Below, piece after piece: positions 22,407 through 33,019 of a DNA stretch of 64,000 bases. Source of the stretch: Gymnopus androsaceus JB14 (Eukaryota > Basidiomycota > Agaricomycetes > Agaricales > Omphalotaceae). Every line of letters starts with the position of its first letter. The first letter of the stretch is position 1. Location of the stretch: contig ML769409.1 of NCBI GenBank assembly GCA_009733575.1, positions 115,867 through 179,866 of the forward strand. Direction: 5' to 3'. The notes below the pieces were generated by a model. The model searched no databases. It was given only the letters and a program-made list of their open reading frames with translations, and was not told the DNA's origin. The translations under genes and the position numbers were made by a program.

Positions 22407-23000
22407 ATGAGCAACTCAATCACATCCTTCCTCTCTTCATTCCTCCCTACCGTCCAGGCTGACGCCGAGAGCGAGAAACCTACCGAGGTCGCTGCGAAGG
22501 AATCTGCTGAGGAACCAGAGGCTGAAGCTGAAGAGGAAGAGCCTGAGGACGCAAGTCTCCTTCGTTTCCTGCAAAAGTCTTTCAACCAATAATGACTCGA
22601 CATTTCCTTTCTGTTCCTCGTGTTACATAGGTCCACCCAACCCTTCGCTCTGACTGTCAATCTTCGTCCAAATGCGCACCCCTCGCTAAACATTTCGAAC
22701 ACTGCCAGGAAAAGGTTAACGCTGGAGAGGGTTTTAAAGGGGAAGATTGTGTTGAGGAAATGTACGTTAGCTTTTTGTTCTTTTCTTATGACCGATCGAC
22801 TGACCTGTCTCTTCTTGCAATAGGTGTACGTTTTGTCAATCTAATCCATCTACTAACACCTAATCATTCGAACGAACGAACGCTTTACAGTCCAGTATGT
22901 CCACTCCCATCTCCTTATCTGTTCTACTGACTGTCCCTCCAGCATGATGCACTGTGTCGACGACTGTGCAGCCCCCAAACTTTTCGCCAAGTTGCAATAA
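22407..23000 (+). CDS. QCR6: Cytochrome bc1 complex hinge protein (subunit 6), with 2-nt and 4-nt exons
   Basis: The protein (112 residues) starts MSNSITSFLSSFLPTVQADA, has a long acidic stretch (EEPEAEAEEEEPED), then the paired-Cys hinge fold: LRSDCQSSSKCAPLAKHFEHC, GEDCVEEMFHMMHCVDDC and AAPKLFAKLQ. It belongs to complex III in the mitochondrial inner membrane, where the acidic hinge helps dock cytochrome c. Exons are 22407-22550, 22631-22761, 22824-22825 (GT), 22891-22894 (TCCA) and 22943-23000. The total is 339 nt, a multiple of three. The EEMFHMMHC segment, conserved in the family, is recovered only if both tiny exons are included. Each flanking intron has good signals (GTACGT, GTACGT, GTATGT donors; CTGAC/CTAAC branches; ATAG, ACAG, CCAG ends). 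Intron 1 starts with GC (GAC|GCAAGT). Confidence 0.93.
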
Positions 23001-23636
23001 ACGGTGGATTTACAGTTAGGGAGAAGGTACGTTTCTATGCCATATACCGCCTTCTAGTGCTGACGCTGTTACCGTAGGAAATTGACTAAAGAGTCACTGA
23101 ATACCTAGAAGAACGAATTCCTTAAAGTTAATATATTCAACCTTCAGTTATTTCAACGCTTGCATCAATGGCAAGGGCCTTGGGACGAATCAGGATCACG
23201 AATCAGGATTATTGTTGCTTAGCTATTACGATTCATGCCAGTACACTTACTGGCTTACTCATTAGTATATTGACTAACTGTCCTCAGAACGAAGAATTCA
23301 TTGAGAGTCGATAGGCGTTGAGAGAATGGCTCGTTTCAGCGCTGTGTTCTGTTCATCCAAGTCATGTTTTCTGATTAGCCCTTGGACTCAAGTCTCAGCT
23401 CAGCGACCGGAGTCGAGCAAAAACTGAGAACACGTCGAATAATAGCATAAGACATTGATATCTTAGCGCTCGGTCAGGCGTCCTTTTGTCTTTCCCGCTG
23501 TTCTGCAAGTTCAAGCAGCTCAGAAGTTGCTGCGCATTTCCCGTACGTGTCTCAAGGAAATTTTTGCTATTCCTCTTTCTTAATCTTATGAACGGGTTGC
23601 CTAGGATTATTATTGTCGAACAGTCTACACTGGCAG
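23001..23636. other. Intergenic
   Basis: Contains the QCR6 3' untranslated region and the promoter of the next gene. An intron-like GTACGT...CCGTAG stretch follows the QCR6 stop (23027-23076), suggesting a spliced 3' UTR. Nothing else was recognised. Confidence 0.4.
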
Positions 23637-25283
23637 ATGCCTCTCTCCAAATTGGGCGTTACAGTTGATAATGCTTTTATAAGCACCAAGCCACGCTCTG
23701 AATTTGGATATGGAACGTGCCCTTCAGAAAGCTTAGAGATATCTCAGAACCTACAGCTGGCAGAGAAGGAACATGAAGACTACGAGACCGAGCTTCATGA
23801 GCTTCAGATGCGGATTCTCTCTATCAAGTTCCAGAAAAAGCGACTCGAGGACTACATTCGTTCACTTCGAACCCCCATCCGAAAACTTCCCAACGAACTC
23901 TTCCTCCGAATATTCTTGTTTTGTTGTGGCGATAACGATGGTCGCTTCGGCGTCCCAAATGTGATTGTTATTGGCGCAGTCTGCACTCGGTGGCGTGAGT
24001 TGGTCAACTCTTGCTCACAGATTTGGACGCGATTTGCAGTGGATTTTTGCTCTATTGATGATTTCGATTTCGAAGACCCGAACCAAAACGCAGCCACGTC
24101 GCAAATGAAGCTTTATATGGAGCGCTCCAAAGACCAATTACTGTCTATGTACATCAGCGCTGGTTATTGGGAGGAGAAGCCTGAGCATCCAGGTTTCCAC
24201 CTTCTTCTTGCACAATCACATCGTTGGCGTAATTTGTCCTTTAGAGGCAATTTCTCGCCAGTTTCACATCCGGGACTATTCGCCAAACCATCTATAGCTT
24301 TCTCAGCTCTGGAGACTGTTGAGATAGACATGTCGGATTATGCTGATGATGATTCATTTCCAGCTGAACTGGGCTTATTTCAGCACGCCCCACGCCTACA
24401 TTCTTTGTCCCTTTTTGGCTATGTAGATGTGGCTACACAGGTCTTTCCTTGGGGACAGATCACTACACTAGAGCTTGCCATAGGCTTGCTCAATGTTTGT
24501 CCTGTCATTGCTGCATGTCCTAATCTCCAGGCGATAAAGCTTCATGCAAACTACAGCCTGAACGATATCAGCTATGAAGCGCCAGATGATCCGCTCACCT
24601 CCAAGCACGTTGTCTCATTTTCCATCATTGGCACTTTTACTATAGGTACTTCAGATATGATCGAAGCTATTCTTTCATCATTCACGTTCCCCTCTCTGAC
24701 GTCTCTGGAATTGACTAACACTAATGGGAATATAACACCATATCATTGGCCCAAAGAGCTGCAGAACCTCTTGTCAAGGTCTCGATGCAGCCTTACTCTA
24801 CTCTCCCTGTGCGGATTGTCCCTCTCTGACAAAGATGTGATTACCCTTCTACAACAACTCCCTTTCCTCCAAAGCCTGTTGATACACGATGTGCTGCAAT
24901 CCGTACCAACTCGCTCACCGGTCACTGCCCTGCTTATTGAAAGTCTTCATGGCATTCATCCGTCCCCTTTGGTACCCTCCTTGAAGAATCTATCTTTAAC
25001 TATCAACAATGGGGATAACCTTGAAGTATCTGCATTTGTGGAAACAATCACATCGCGTTGGCTTCCCAACCCCGAATACGCTGCTTCTCTAGGCATATCT
25101 TGTCTGCGATCAGTCGAGCTGGTCATTCATAATCGAAAAGAGAACTTGGATCTCTTCTCACCGCTGGATCATCTAGAGAAGGCTGGGATGCGGGTGTTTG
25201 TTGTGAAATGCGATGATATTGAGAGGTTTAAGCAATTTCGAGGGACTGGGTGTGCATTATGCCACCAAAAATCAAAAATCTAA
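23637..25283 (+). CDS. F-box protein with N-terminal coiled coil
   Basis: A single long exon of 548 codons from the first ATG (MPLSKLGVT). An N-terminal coiled coil (NLQLAEKEHEDYETELHELQ...KKRLEDYIRSLR) leads into an F-box (IRKLPNELFLRIFLFC...VCTRWRELVNSCSQIW), the standard layout of a large expanded family in mushroom genomes. The remainder has leucine-rich-like spacing (LETVEIDMSDY, LHSLSLFGYV, LTSLELTNTN, LTLLSLCGLSL, SLKNLSLTINN). It probably acts as a substrate receptor of an SCF ubiquitin ligase. The open frame extends 24 nt upstream without an ATG, so a short upstream exon is possible. Confidence 0.88.
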   Translation: MPLSKLGVTVDNAFISTKPRSEFGYGTCPSESLEISQNLQLAEKEHEDYETELHELQMRILSIKFQKKRLEDYIRSLRTPIRKLPNELFLRIFLFCCGDNDGRFGVPNVIVIGAVCTRWRELVNSCSQIWTRFAVDFCSIDDFDFEDPNQNAATSQMKLYMERSKDQLLSMYISAGYWEEKPEHPGFHLLLAQSHRWRNLSFRGNFSPVSHPGLFAKPSIAFSALETVEIDMSDYADDDSFPAELGLFQHAPRLHSLSLFGYVDVATQVFPWGQITTLELAIGLLNVCPVIAACPNLQAIKLHANYSLNDISYEAPDDPLTSKHVVSFSIIGTFTIGTSDMIEAILSSFTFPSLTSLELTNTNGNITPYHWPKELQNLLSRSRCSLTLLSLCGLSLSDKDVITLLQQLPFLQSLLIHDVLQSVPTRSPVTALLIESLHGIHPSPLVPSLKNLSLTINNGDNLEVSAFVETITSRWLPNPEYAASLGISCLRSVELVIHNRKENLDLFSPLDHLEKAGMRVFVVKCDDIERFKQFRGTGCALCHQKSKI

Positions 25284-25679
25284 TCATATGTTTGATAATC
25301 AACTCTAGGTTGCGTTTAAACTTGTTCAGGATTCTACCTCTTTGTCAGTGCAATTTGATTTCTGTATGTGTTACTTGAGTGTCGTGAGACGAGACTTGCC
25401 CGGCGCGTAAACCTGATCATGACCTTACAGTCTTACTGTACAACTTGCGATGAATGCAATCTGGAATAGTTTTGGAAGGCTGGAGCTGGTCGTGAGAGAG
25501 AGAAGGAGCACAGCAAGTGTAATTGTAAGATATAAGTACTAGAAAGTATATATGTAGTAACTGCAGATAGCGCAGTAGTGAGTAGGTGAAAAGTAATTGT
25601 TAGGATCTATACAACGAACTTGAAAGTAGTAGAAAAGATCAGCGTGCAATATTTGTGTGCAATGTCAAGCGTAGCAGTA
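25284..25679. other. Convergent intergenic region
   Basis: About 400 bp between the 3' ends of the F-box gene and the CNNM-like gene. AT-rich, no gene seen. Confidence 0.5.
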
Positions 25680-28671
25680 TCACCTAACGAAGAACAATTG
25701 TGGTGGTGGATCGTCACTGCTATGATCAGTCAAAGTCCTAACGAGCGTCAGATCTAGAGTAGAATCCTCCTCCTGACCCTCCATCTGATTATCTTTCGGA
25801 GTGCCCGGTTGCTTAGGAGTTTGGCTGACTGAAGGTACCGCACCATGAGACACAGAGGTGCCAGCCAACCCTGGCGGATTGCTATGGCTCTTCTCGAGAG
25901 GCCCACTCTTGAACTTTCTTTTGGGTCCGGGGGAGCGGTTAAGATCGTTGAAGCTACTGGAACCAGCGACCCAAGTAGAGGCAGGGGCCAGATGTCGTCT
26001 GCGGCCCAAAAGAACAGCTTCAATCGGACGAGGAGGGCCGTTTTCAGACGAGGGATGATCAGCTTTAGCTGTCGCCTTCGCAGTTGGAACCGAGACAGCA
26101 TCGGGATGATCGGCTTGTTTAATCTCTTCAGTACCCGCATTATTCCCGGTTGCTGTTTCCTTTCCATTATCCTTCTTGCCGTCGCGTTCAGTCGGGGGTA
26201 CGCTGCGAGATCGGAAGAAGCTGAAGCTCTTAACGTTGGCAAGCGACTTGTTTATAGGACCTTGGTGAGGCTCGGCAATGACGACAGGAGCTGAGGAATG
26301 ATGCAGATAAGGTTCGCCGTGAGCACCTTCCGCGTCGAACTCGTCATAAATTTCTTCGCCGATGAGCTCTGTTGGATGTTTAGGTCAGAGAATGATAAGA
26401 CACGAAAAGTTGCGGTTGAATTACCTTCGAGGACATCTTCAAGCGTGATGATCCCCAGCGGCATCAGTGCTGGATCTATACCTTGCAAGAACTAGGAGAA
26501 TTGATGAATAACTTTCCGACTTTGAAGACGAGCGGTCAGCATACCTCATTCGCTCCATCCATCGCCAACACGGCATCAGCGGGAAAACTAGCTTCTAGAC
26601 TCGATATTCCCATTCCCATCTTATCGACCGCAGAGTTCAAGTCACCCATTTCAATGCCATCTTCTTCCATGGTCTTCTTCTTCTCCGGCCTTCCTCTGCT
26701 AACGCTGCCAGGTTTGTCGACTTCATTCTCATTCGGGTTCTTAACGCTAGTTGCGCTCTCGGGTGTTCCATCGAGTCCAGTGTCCGTCTCAGTATCGCTA
26801 GTGTCGCTGCCACTGGTATCAATTCCAACCCGCTCCTTCAATCTCTTTGTGAAACTTTGCTTTACGACTTTCTTGACACTTTTGGCTTTTTCGATACTGA
26901 GGCGGCTCACAATAGCCCTGGAAAGGAAAGATGAGATTGACCGACAAAAGGCAAGAGAGGGACAAACATGTGAGAGCGGCCTTCTTGAAATTTGTCTAAA
27001 ATACCGAGTAACGACTCATTTTGCGGAATGAACGGAACTTTGTTCAACTGTAGATTGCGAATAGGAATGGCATCTAGATATGATGAAAAAGTTTACAAGC
27101 GACATGGCAGGATGTAGTAATTCTCACCCTTTGGATCTAACAATACACATTGCTTCACTAACAGGATACCAACGATCCTTTGGACTTTTGAGTTGGCTGG
27201 CATGTTTTTCCCAGTCCCGGCTGTCAGTTGAGCTACTGGCCGGGGTATCCACTTCTTCATACACTGGGATACTAATGCCACAAGTATTAGCACTTGACAT
27301 GTTCTTTGATCATAAAGTCGAAGATAAATCACCGAGAATGTCCGCTGCTCACAATTCTCTTAAGTAGGTTAAAGTCGAGCTTATCATCAATAGATAGCAT
27401 AAATACGTTCGCTAATGGGGTCATAGCCTACGAGGAGATTAGCATCATCGACCAATGAAAACAACAAGAGAAGCGCATACCTGGCTGACAACTTTTTCCT
27501 GCAAGTCTAGTGTTGCGCCAATGATGTTCACTATTCGCCACTGTGCAGTTCACCTCCGTGAGCCGACATCGATGAGTGCATAGCAATGAGTTCTTTCAGT
27601 TCTGTAAATTTTCTCAGTAAATGAAATCAAAGATTCATTGGGAATGAGCACTCACCCACTCGACGGTATATTATACCATGATTAGAACCGAGAATCCAGT
27701 CAAGGAGTTTCGCAACTGGCCAGGAAACTACATACTGCATTGAACGGATAAGTTTGGATCTATGCGTTTCGGGACATCGTAACTTACCAGCCCCCATATT
27801 AGGCAACGAGTAAAAGTAGCACATTTGGCACCAAGGTAGAGGCCCTGCCTGGATAGGACAGGTGATAAATTACACTGGTCGTGGACCTGAGAATGACCAG
27901 TTACCGAGTAAATAGTGATTGGGGAATTATCTCAGAAAATCTATAAACGACTGTCAGTTTGAGCGGAGATGATGCGACATTCCATAGCTTCGAGCTACTT
28001 ACATGACAATTAACACGGTGGAAACAACAACAGACTGTACACCACCACCAAGAACAGGATCGGCGATGATAGGAAGGGTTTCGTTTACAATCATGTTGGC
28101 GAGGAGAAGAGAGACCAAGAGTAGATGTCCGTTTTCACGAAGAGCTGAAGTTACGTTTGTTACTTATGTGTGTTCGTTCTTGAATTTTGCCACTCACGTT
28201 TGATTTTGTTTGCATATTTACGTTGTTCGCTGTCGTGCAATCAGTAACGCGTCTAAACCGCGAAAAACAGACGTACGGTGTACCGCTAACTATAACTAAA
28301 GTATTAGCACACTACTCGACGACAGATAGAGGCAATAAAACGTACCACTCAAAACGTTGAGCTGAGTTTGATCTAAGCTGATTGAGATATTAGCATTCCT
28401 CGACGATAGAGGAAATAAAAACAAGAAAAAACCTCATATATCCAAGGGTTAAACCCGCAAACAGCCCAGACAATAAGACGAGCACTACGATCAAGATGGG
28501 GTATAATATCCTCTCGTAACCAGGAAGATCAGAGTCGTCCCTCTTGCTAAAATTCGAGTGGCTTCCTTGACTCTCGTTGAGATTTCGAAGACGAGAAAAA
28601 CATGCTGAGAGTATAAAGAAGAAACCATATAAAAGACGCGAGCGATGCAGAGATATATTGACAGGGGCCAT
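25680..28671 (-). CDS. CNNM/Mam3-type membrane protein (DUF21 + CBS pair)
   Basis: A multi-exon gene starting at MAPVNISLHRSRLLYGFF. The order is a signal-like N-terminus, a first membrane helix (YPILIVVLVLLSGLFAGLTL), then the DUF21 transmembrane domain (ENGHLLLVSLLLANMIVNET, GGGVQSVVVSTVLIV), the linker WPVAKLLDWILGSNHG, and a split CBS pair (VVSQAMTPIANVFML; RIVGILLVKQCVLLDPK; a Ser/Thr-rich insert with SGSDTSDTETDTG; then MPLGIITLEDVLEELIGEEI, the hallmark of the second CBS). A long disordered tail ends in PPPQLFFVR. Relatives include yeast Mam3 and animal CNNM proteins, linked to Mg/Mn homeostasis at vacuolar or plasma membranes. A 68-bp inverted repeat lies in and just upstream of its 5' region. 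Confidence 0.88.
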
Positions 28672-28702
28672 GATGGCGTTGAGTGTTTTGAGCAAGTGGC
28701 GT

Positions 28703-29135
28703 TGCAGCTGTTTACGAAATTGTAGCATAGTTTTGGCGAAACTCTCCTTACTAATTTTATTTACAACCAAACACGCCACCGCAATTTTCGCTACATCCAT
28801 CCAACTGCAAAAGAAAAATCTACACTCTTTCGTTGACTGAAACCAAGTCCAAACTACAGCTCGAAATTTCACGTTTCCCAATCGACAGTCAGCAGGGTGA
28901 AGGCGAATGTGCTAGAGACCGGGAAAGTCACAAAAGACCTAACTGGTGGTAGGCCGAGGAAGCTCAATTCTCTGGACTTGGCTGTAAATATACGCAGGTG
29001 ACGCGACGTGGAGCATTGAGCAGAGGCGTTGGGGCTCACAGTAGGCTGCGGCATGACGTCGTCTTGTTTGGTTGTAAATAAAAACAGTAAGGAGAGTTTC
29101 GCCAAAACTATGCTACAATTTCGTAAACAGCTGTG
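28703..29135. repeat. 68-bp near-perfect inverted repeat, about 295-nt spacer
   Basis: The arm at 28703-28771 begins CAGCTGTTTACGAAATTG. Its reverse complement occurs at 29067-29134 with only a few differences near the inner end. Both arms contain TTTTGGCGAAACTCTCC. The structure straddles the probable promoter/5' leader of the CNNM-like gene. A transcript crossing it could fold into a long hairpin. It may be a local inverted duplication or a foldback element. Confidence 0.85.
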
Positions 29136-30083
29136 ACAGAACGAGGGAGGTGAGTCACATCCACGTGCCGAAATTTGGTATTCATGATCACTGACGCGCA
29201 TCGTGACTTCAAGTGAAGTTATGGATAAAAAGTCAGGTGAAAAAACTCTATGAATCATGAAGTGGGCCATATATCCGACCATGTATGTAGTAAAACAAGG
29301 TGAAAGTTAGAAGAACTTTTTTGTGTTGAGTGGGAGACTGTAACTGCATAAAACTTGAACGCGAGAGGGATTCGGTAATTTCGATAGCAAAGAAGAAAGC
29401 ACTATGAGAGTGAGAGACAGATCTGACAAAAAGAGAGACAGACAACAACAACAAAAAATAACATGGGAATCGCGCTCGAAATGATAGATAAAGAAATAGA
29501 TATGTATGGATAGGAAAGAGAAAGGGCTTGAAGCGATATATTTGACAGTAGAAGGAGGAAGGAAGGCGGAGGGGGGAAGTCTTGTAGACACTAGTCGAGT
29601 TCATCTGCGATGAAGGAAGAGATCCAAGGAAAGAAGACTTGGAATCCAATATGTAGACCCTAAAACAAAACTAGAAACACAGGAAAATGAGGGGTGAATA
29701 AAAAAAGGTATAGACAAGAATCCAACAAGGAGTGTTATATGTTCGCGGCGAAAAAACGAAATGAGAACGTGAAAAGTATAAAGAGTCAAAACGAATGTGG
29801 TCGAAAAGAAATATGCACCAAGTAGTGTCACCGTACAACAAACGAAAGACCGTCCCTTTTTCATAGTCCAAGATGTAGCGCTTTTAGAGAGAGGAAACCG
29901 TGGTAACCGAGACAAATCCTGGTAAAGAGAAGGAAATTTTTGGGGTAAAGGCAGACTTGCGCTGTTTTACGATCTCGCGCGAAGAAGAAAATTGTTCCAA
30001 AGGATGAGGGCTCTGAAACCTAAGAGCAAGAAAGGAGGTAGGGAAAGGGTATCAGTCATGACTTTCTCCGTCTAACCTCAGCG
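29136..30083. other. Intergenic, pyrimidine-rich on the minus strand
   Basis: From about 29300 to 29950 the minus strand is strongly C/T-rich with long T runs. In fungi such tracts are common upstream of transcription starts, here for the CNNM-like gene, and the region also has to hold the HSF 3' untranslated region. Minus-strand frames here are Ser/Phe/Leu-rich and are by-products of the composition. Confidence 0.45.
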
Positions 30084-33019
30084 CTATCTCCCCTGCCCTT
30101 GCACATTGCTAGGAACGGTCTGGACGCCCATTCCTCCAATCCCATTCAGTCCCGCTCTAGGCATGGTTATGCTCGGTATAGTCAAACCCCGTTGGACATG
30201 ACTCCCGCCATATTGATTATGCTGATGATGATTCCCGAGAGTGCCAAGCCCACTACCACTTCTCGGACGTCCAGCTCCCCATCCATGTACAGGAGAAGAC
30301 GAAGACGGAGCGAGATGCTGCTGGTGGTACAGGGGCGCAGAGTCACTTCTAGCACGAGTAGAAAGGCGTTTCGGGTTATCGGGAGGAGACAGCGAAGCGT
30401 TGCTGAGAGAGAGGTTCAAGGAATGACTGCTCATGTTCCCCATACCGTTCTCCATACCGAGTAGAGATTCGGATGAGCCAGAGCCACCGTTCATTCCACC
30501 AACGTTGATCATCGAGGGATTGTTCATGCCTGCTAGGGCGCCAGAAACCGAGCTCATGCTCATATTCATTCCAAAAGCATTACTCATCATCATATCTTCA
30601 TGCGCGCTGGAAGGTGCAGTATCTGAAACACTCATCCGTTGCCTTTTGGAACTTCCTCTACCTGTGATAGGCTGAGAGCCTGGTTCGTCTCCTGGTCCAT
30701 CTCCATGGTGCGCGGATAACCCGCCCGCGCTAGACTCGTCCGGACTATGACCATCTGAGCCAGTAAGGTTTACGCTTGCGCTCGAGCTAGAAGCAGAGTG
30801 TAAATCACTTGGTTGGAGCACGGGAGACGACATTTCGTCGAACATATCCATCATATCTGAACCACGTTCGCCAGCACCCGACGTAGGATTGGAATGAGAG
30901 GGGCCGTTGGTTCCATTGGGAGAGCCACTTCGAGATGAACCGAATGGGTGCCCTTGCAAATGTGGAAAAGAATGCGCCCTGCTGCCTATCGACGGGATGC
31001 TGTTGGTGTCCATGCTGCCCGTGACTATGAGGGTGTCCTTGCTGTTGCTGAGAAAATTGTTGGTGAATGTTGGTCCCAAATTCGGGCGCAGTTGGACTTG
31101 ACCCAGGGGAAGTGAATGCGAAAGGACTGTGACTAAGAATAGATACTGGCTGCTGAGGGTATCTCGGTGGTGCGGAAGTCGCCGTTGGCGACGTGATGTA
31201 TATGTTTGGGCTGGAAGGACCGGAGCTACCGCCACCCATATTGATCGCGGTATGCATGTTGCTGCTAGCCGGTGCTCATGGAGCCAGAACTGGAGACTAA
31301 GTCTGGGGACGAATCTAAGAGATCTAACGGAAAAGAAGGTACTAAAATCAGAGTCAGTAAAGGAAACCACATCACAGAGGCGGTTGAATTTGGAAAAGTT
31401 GGTCGATAGTTGGGAGTCCAGCTAGGTGCAGCATTGAGAAAAGCTTACTCACTGCTCCCAGGAAACCCCTTCCCTATGACGTCCCAGACCGTCCGCAAGA
31501 GCCCCGTGAGTCTCTCGGTCTTCCTTCTTTCTGCCATTAGCACCTCCCACATCCGCTTGTTGTCTTCTCGCATTGATCCCAGCTGGGCAGCGACCTAGTC
31601 GTTCACCAATTGGACATAAATGAAACCAATACAGAACGATGAGAAAAAAGCAAGCGAAACCGTCAGTAGATTCTTTAACACGGTTACTGTATCCTTACCT
31701 CTCCAGGTAACTCGACTCTTGCTCGCACACTCTCAGCTCCCACATTGATACCACTCTGCCCTTCCAGCAATGCTTTCCGTTTTATTTCATCGAGCAAATC
31801 AGGTCGGCCCCGAAGGAATTTGTGGTGCGAAAACTCCCAGGTCTAACGGCAATACAAGTATTTGCAAAGCGAGACCAAGACGACCGAACCCAGCGGGGTC
31901 GATTTGACACGTTAGCGTGGCGCGAGCATTTTTAGGGCATAACGAGTAAGCAAACGGAGATAGAAATAAGCAGCAACAAGTACATCATCAGTTGTAGTTC
32001 GGGCTTAAAGCGAAGGAATATGAACTCGCCTGCGCATCCGAACTTGTCCGTTGAGCACGCGGAGTACGGTTGATTTTGTGAAAACCATACATGTTGAGTT
32101 GTCGAACAAATGACGAAAACTATCATAGGAGTTAGCGAACAGACGGGAAGGAATATGTAGTGAACGAGAGAAGGTTCACATTGTTATGCTTGAAATGGCT
32201 CCCCAAAATGCTTCTGCTGAACTCGCCAACATTTGAAACAACAAAAGAGGTGCCATGCTCGGTCCAAGCTATAAAATGAGCAGATTTCGGATCATTAATC
32301 ATTCTAGAGCATGGTTGAGACTTTTTGAGACCTGTAAAAGCAGGATGATGCACTCACTGATACAACTTGGTGACAAAGTTGTTCGTCGGCATGGGTTTAC
32401 CCATTAAGCCCATCCCAGCATTCATCGCACTCCCGTGGCCGGAACCCATCCTACTTGGCCCCACGATAGCTTCCTCGCCACTACCTCCCGATCCACTGCC
32501 TCCTCCTTCTGTAGGGCTCGTACCTCCGCCAGGGGTGATGCTTCCTCTACTTCCACTGGCGCTCAATGGTATCGCGCTTGGAGGTGCGCTTGTCATTGCA
32601 CTGTTCGGGGGTAAATCCGGATCGTACTTTTCGTACTTTGGCTCGTGGTATTTGTCGTACTTTTCATAATCAAGATCTAAATCCATTCCTCTTCCTGAAA
32701 TGTCTTCCTCTAAAAGAGGTGTGGCAGAGCCTGAAACCATTCCGCCCATAACCGACGTTGACAGTGAAGGCAACGAAGGAGGGTTGGAGGTAAAGCTCCG
32801 CTTCCTTGAAGGCATACTAGGGCTAGCGTTATGTGACCCTGGATTCGATACGGATGTTGATATCCGTAGTCCAAATGGACGGTCAGGGTGATGTCCATGC
32901 CCGCTGGAAGCAGAAGAGACAGGATTTACACTTAACCCAGAGAGATTCCGTGAAAGATGTGAGAGATGAGCTGGAGGAGGTAACGAATGAGATGGATGGT
33001 CATCGTAGGGACTGTCCAT
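30084..33019 (-). CDS. Heat shock factor-type transcription factor
   Basis: Starts MDSPYDDHPSHSLPPPAH. A disordered Ser/Pro/Gly-rich N-terminus of about 210 residues precedes the HSF DNA-binding domain: [65 protein letters not shown] and WEFSHHKFLRGRPDLLDEI. A coiled-coil oligomerisation region follows (VAAQLGSMREDNKRMWEVL...LTGLLRTVWDVI), then a long Gln/His/Ser/Met-rich activation-type tail ending in NVQGQGR. Exons 32358-33019, 32180-32303, 32030-32119, 31699-31842 and 31453-31594 are exact by frame. The intron after 32030 uses a GC donor (CAG|GCGAGT). Downstream, the frame changes by one base near 31275-31290 and again near 30990-31030 with no convincing intron. It should bind nGAAn repeats and control stress genes. 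Confidence 0.88.

Noticed and set aside
29307..29915. Ser/Phe/Leu-rich minus-strand frames that look like membrane proteins
   Set aside because: They follow from the pyrimidine-rich composition of the minus strand; no start context, introns or family motifs support them.
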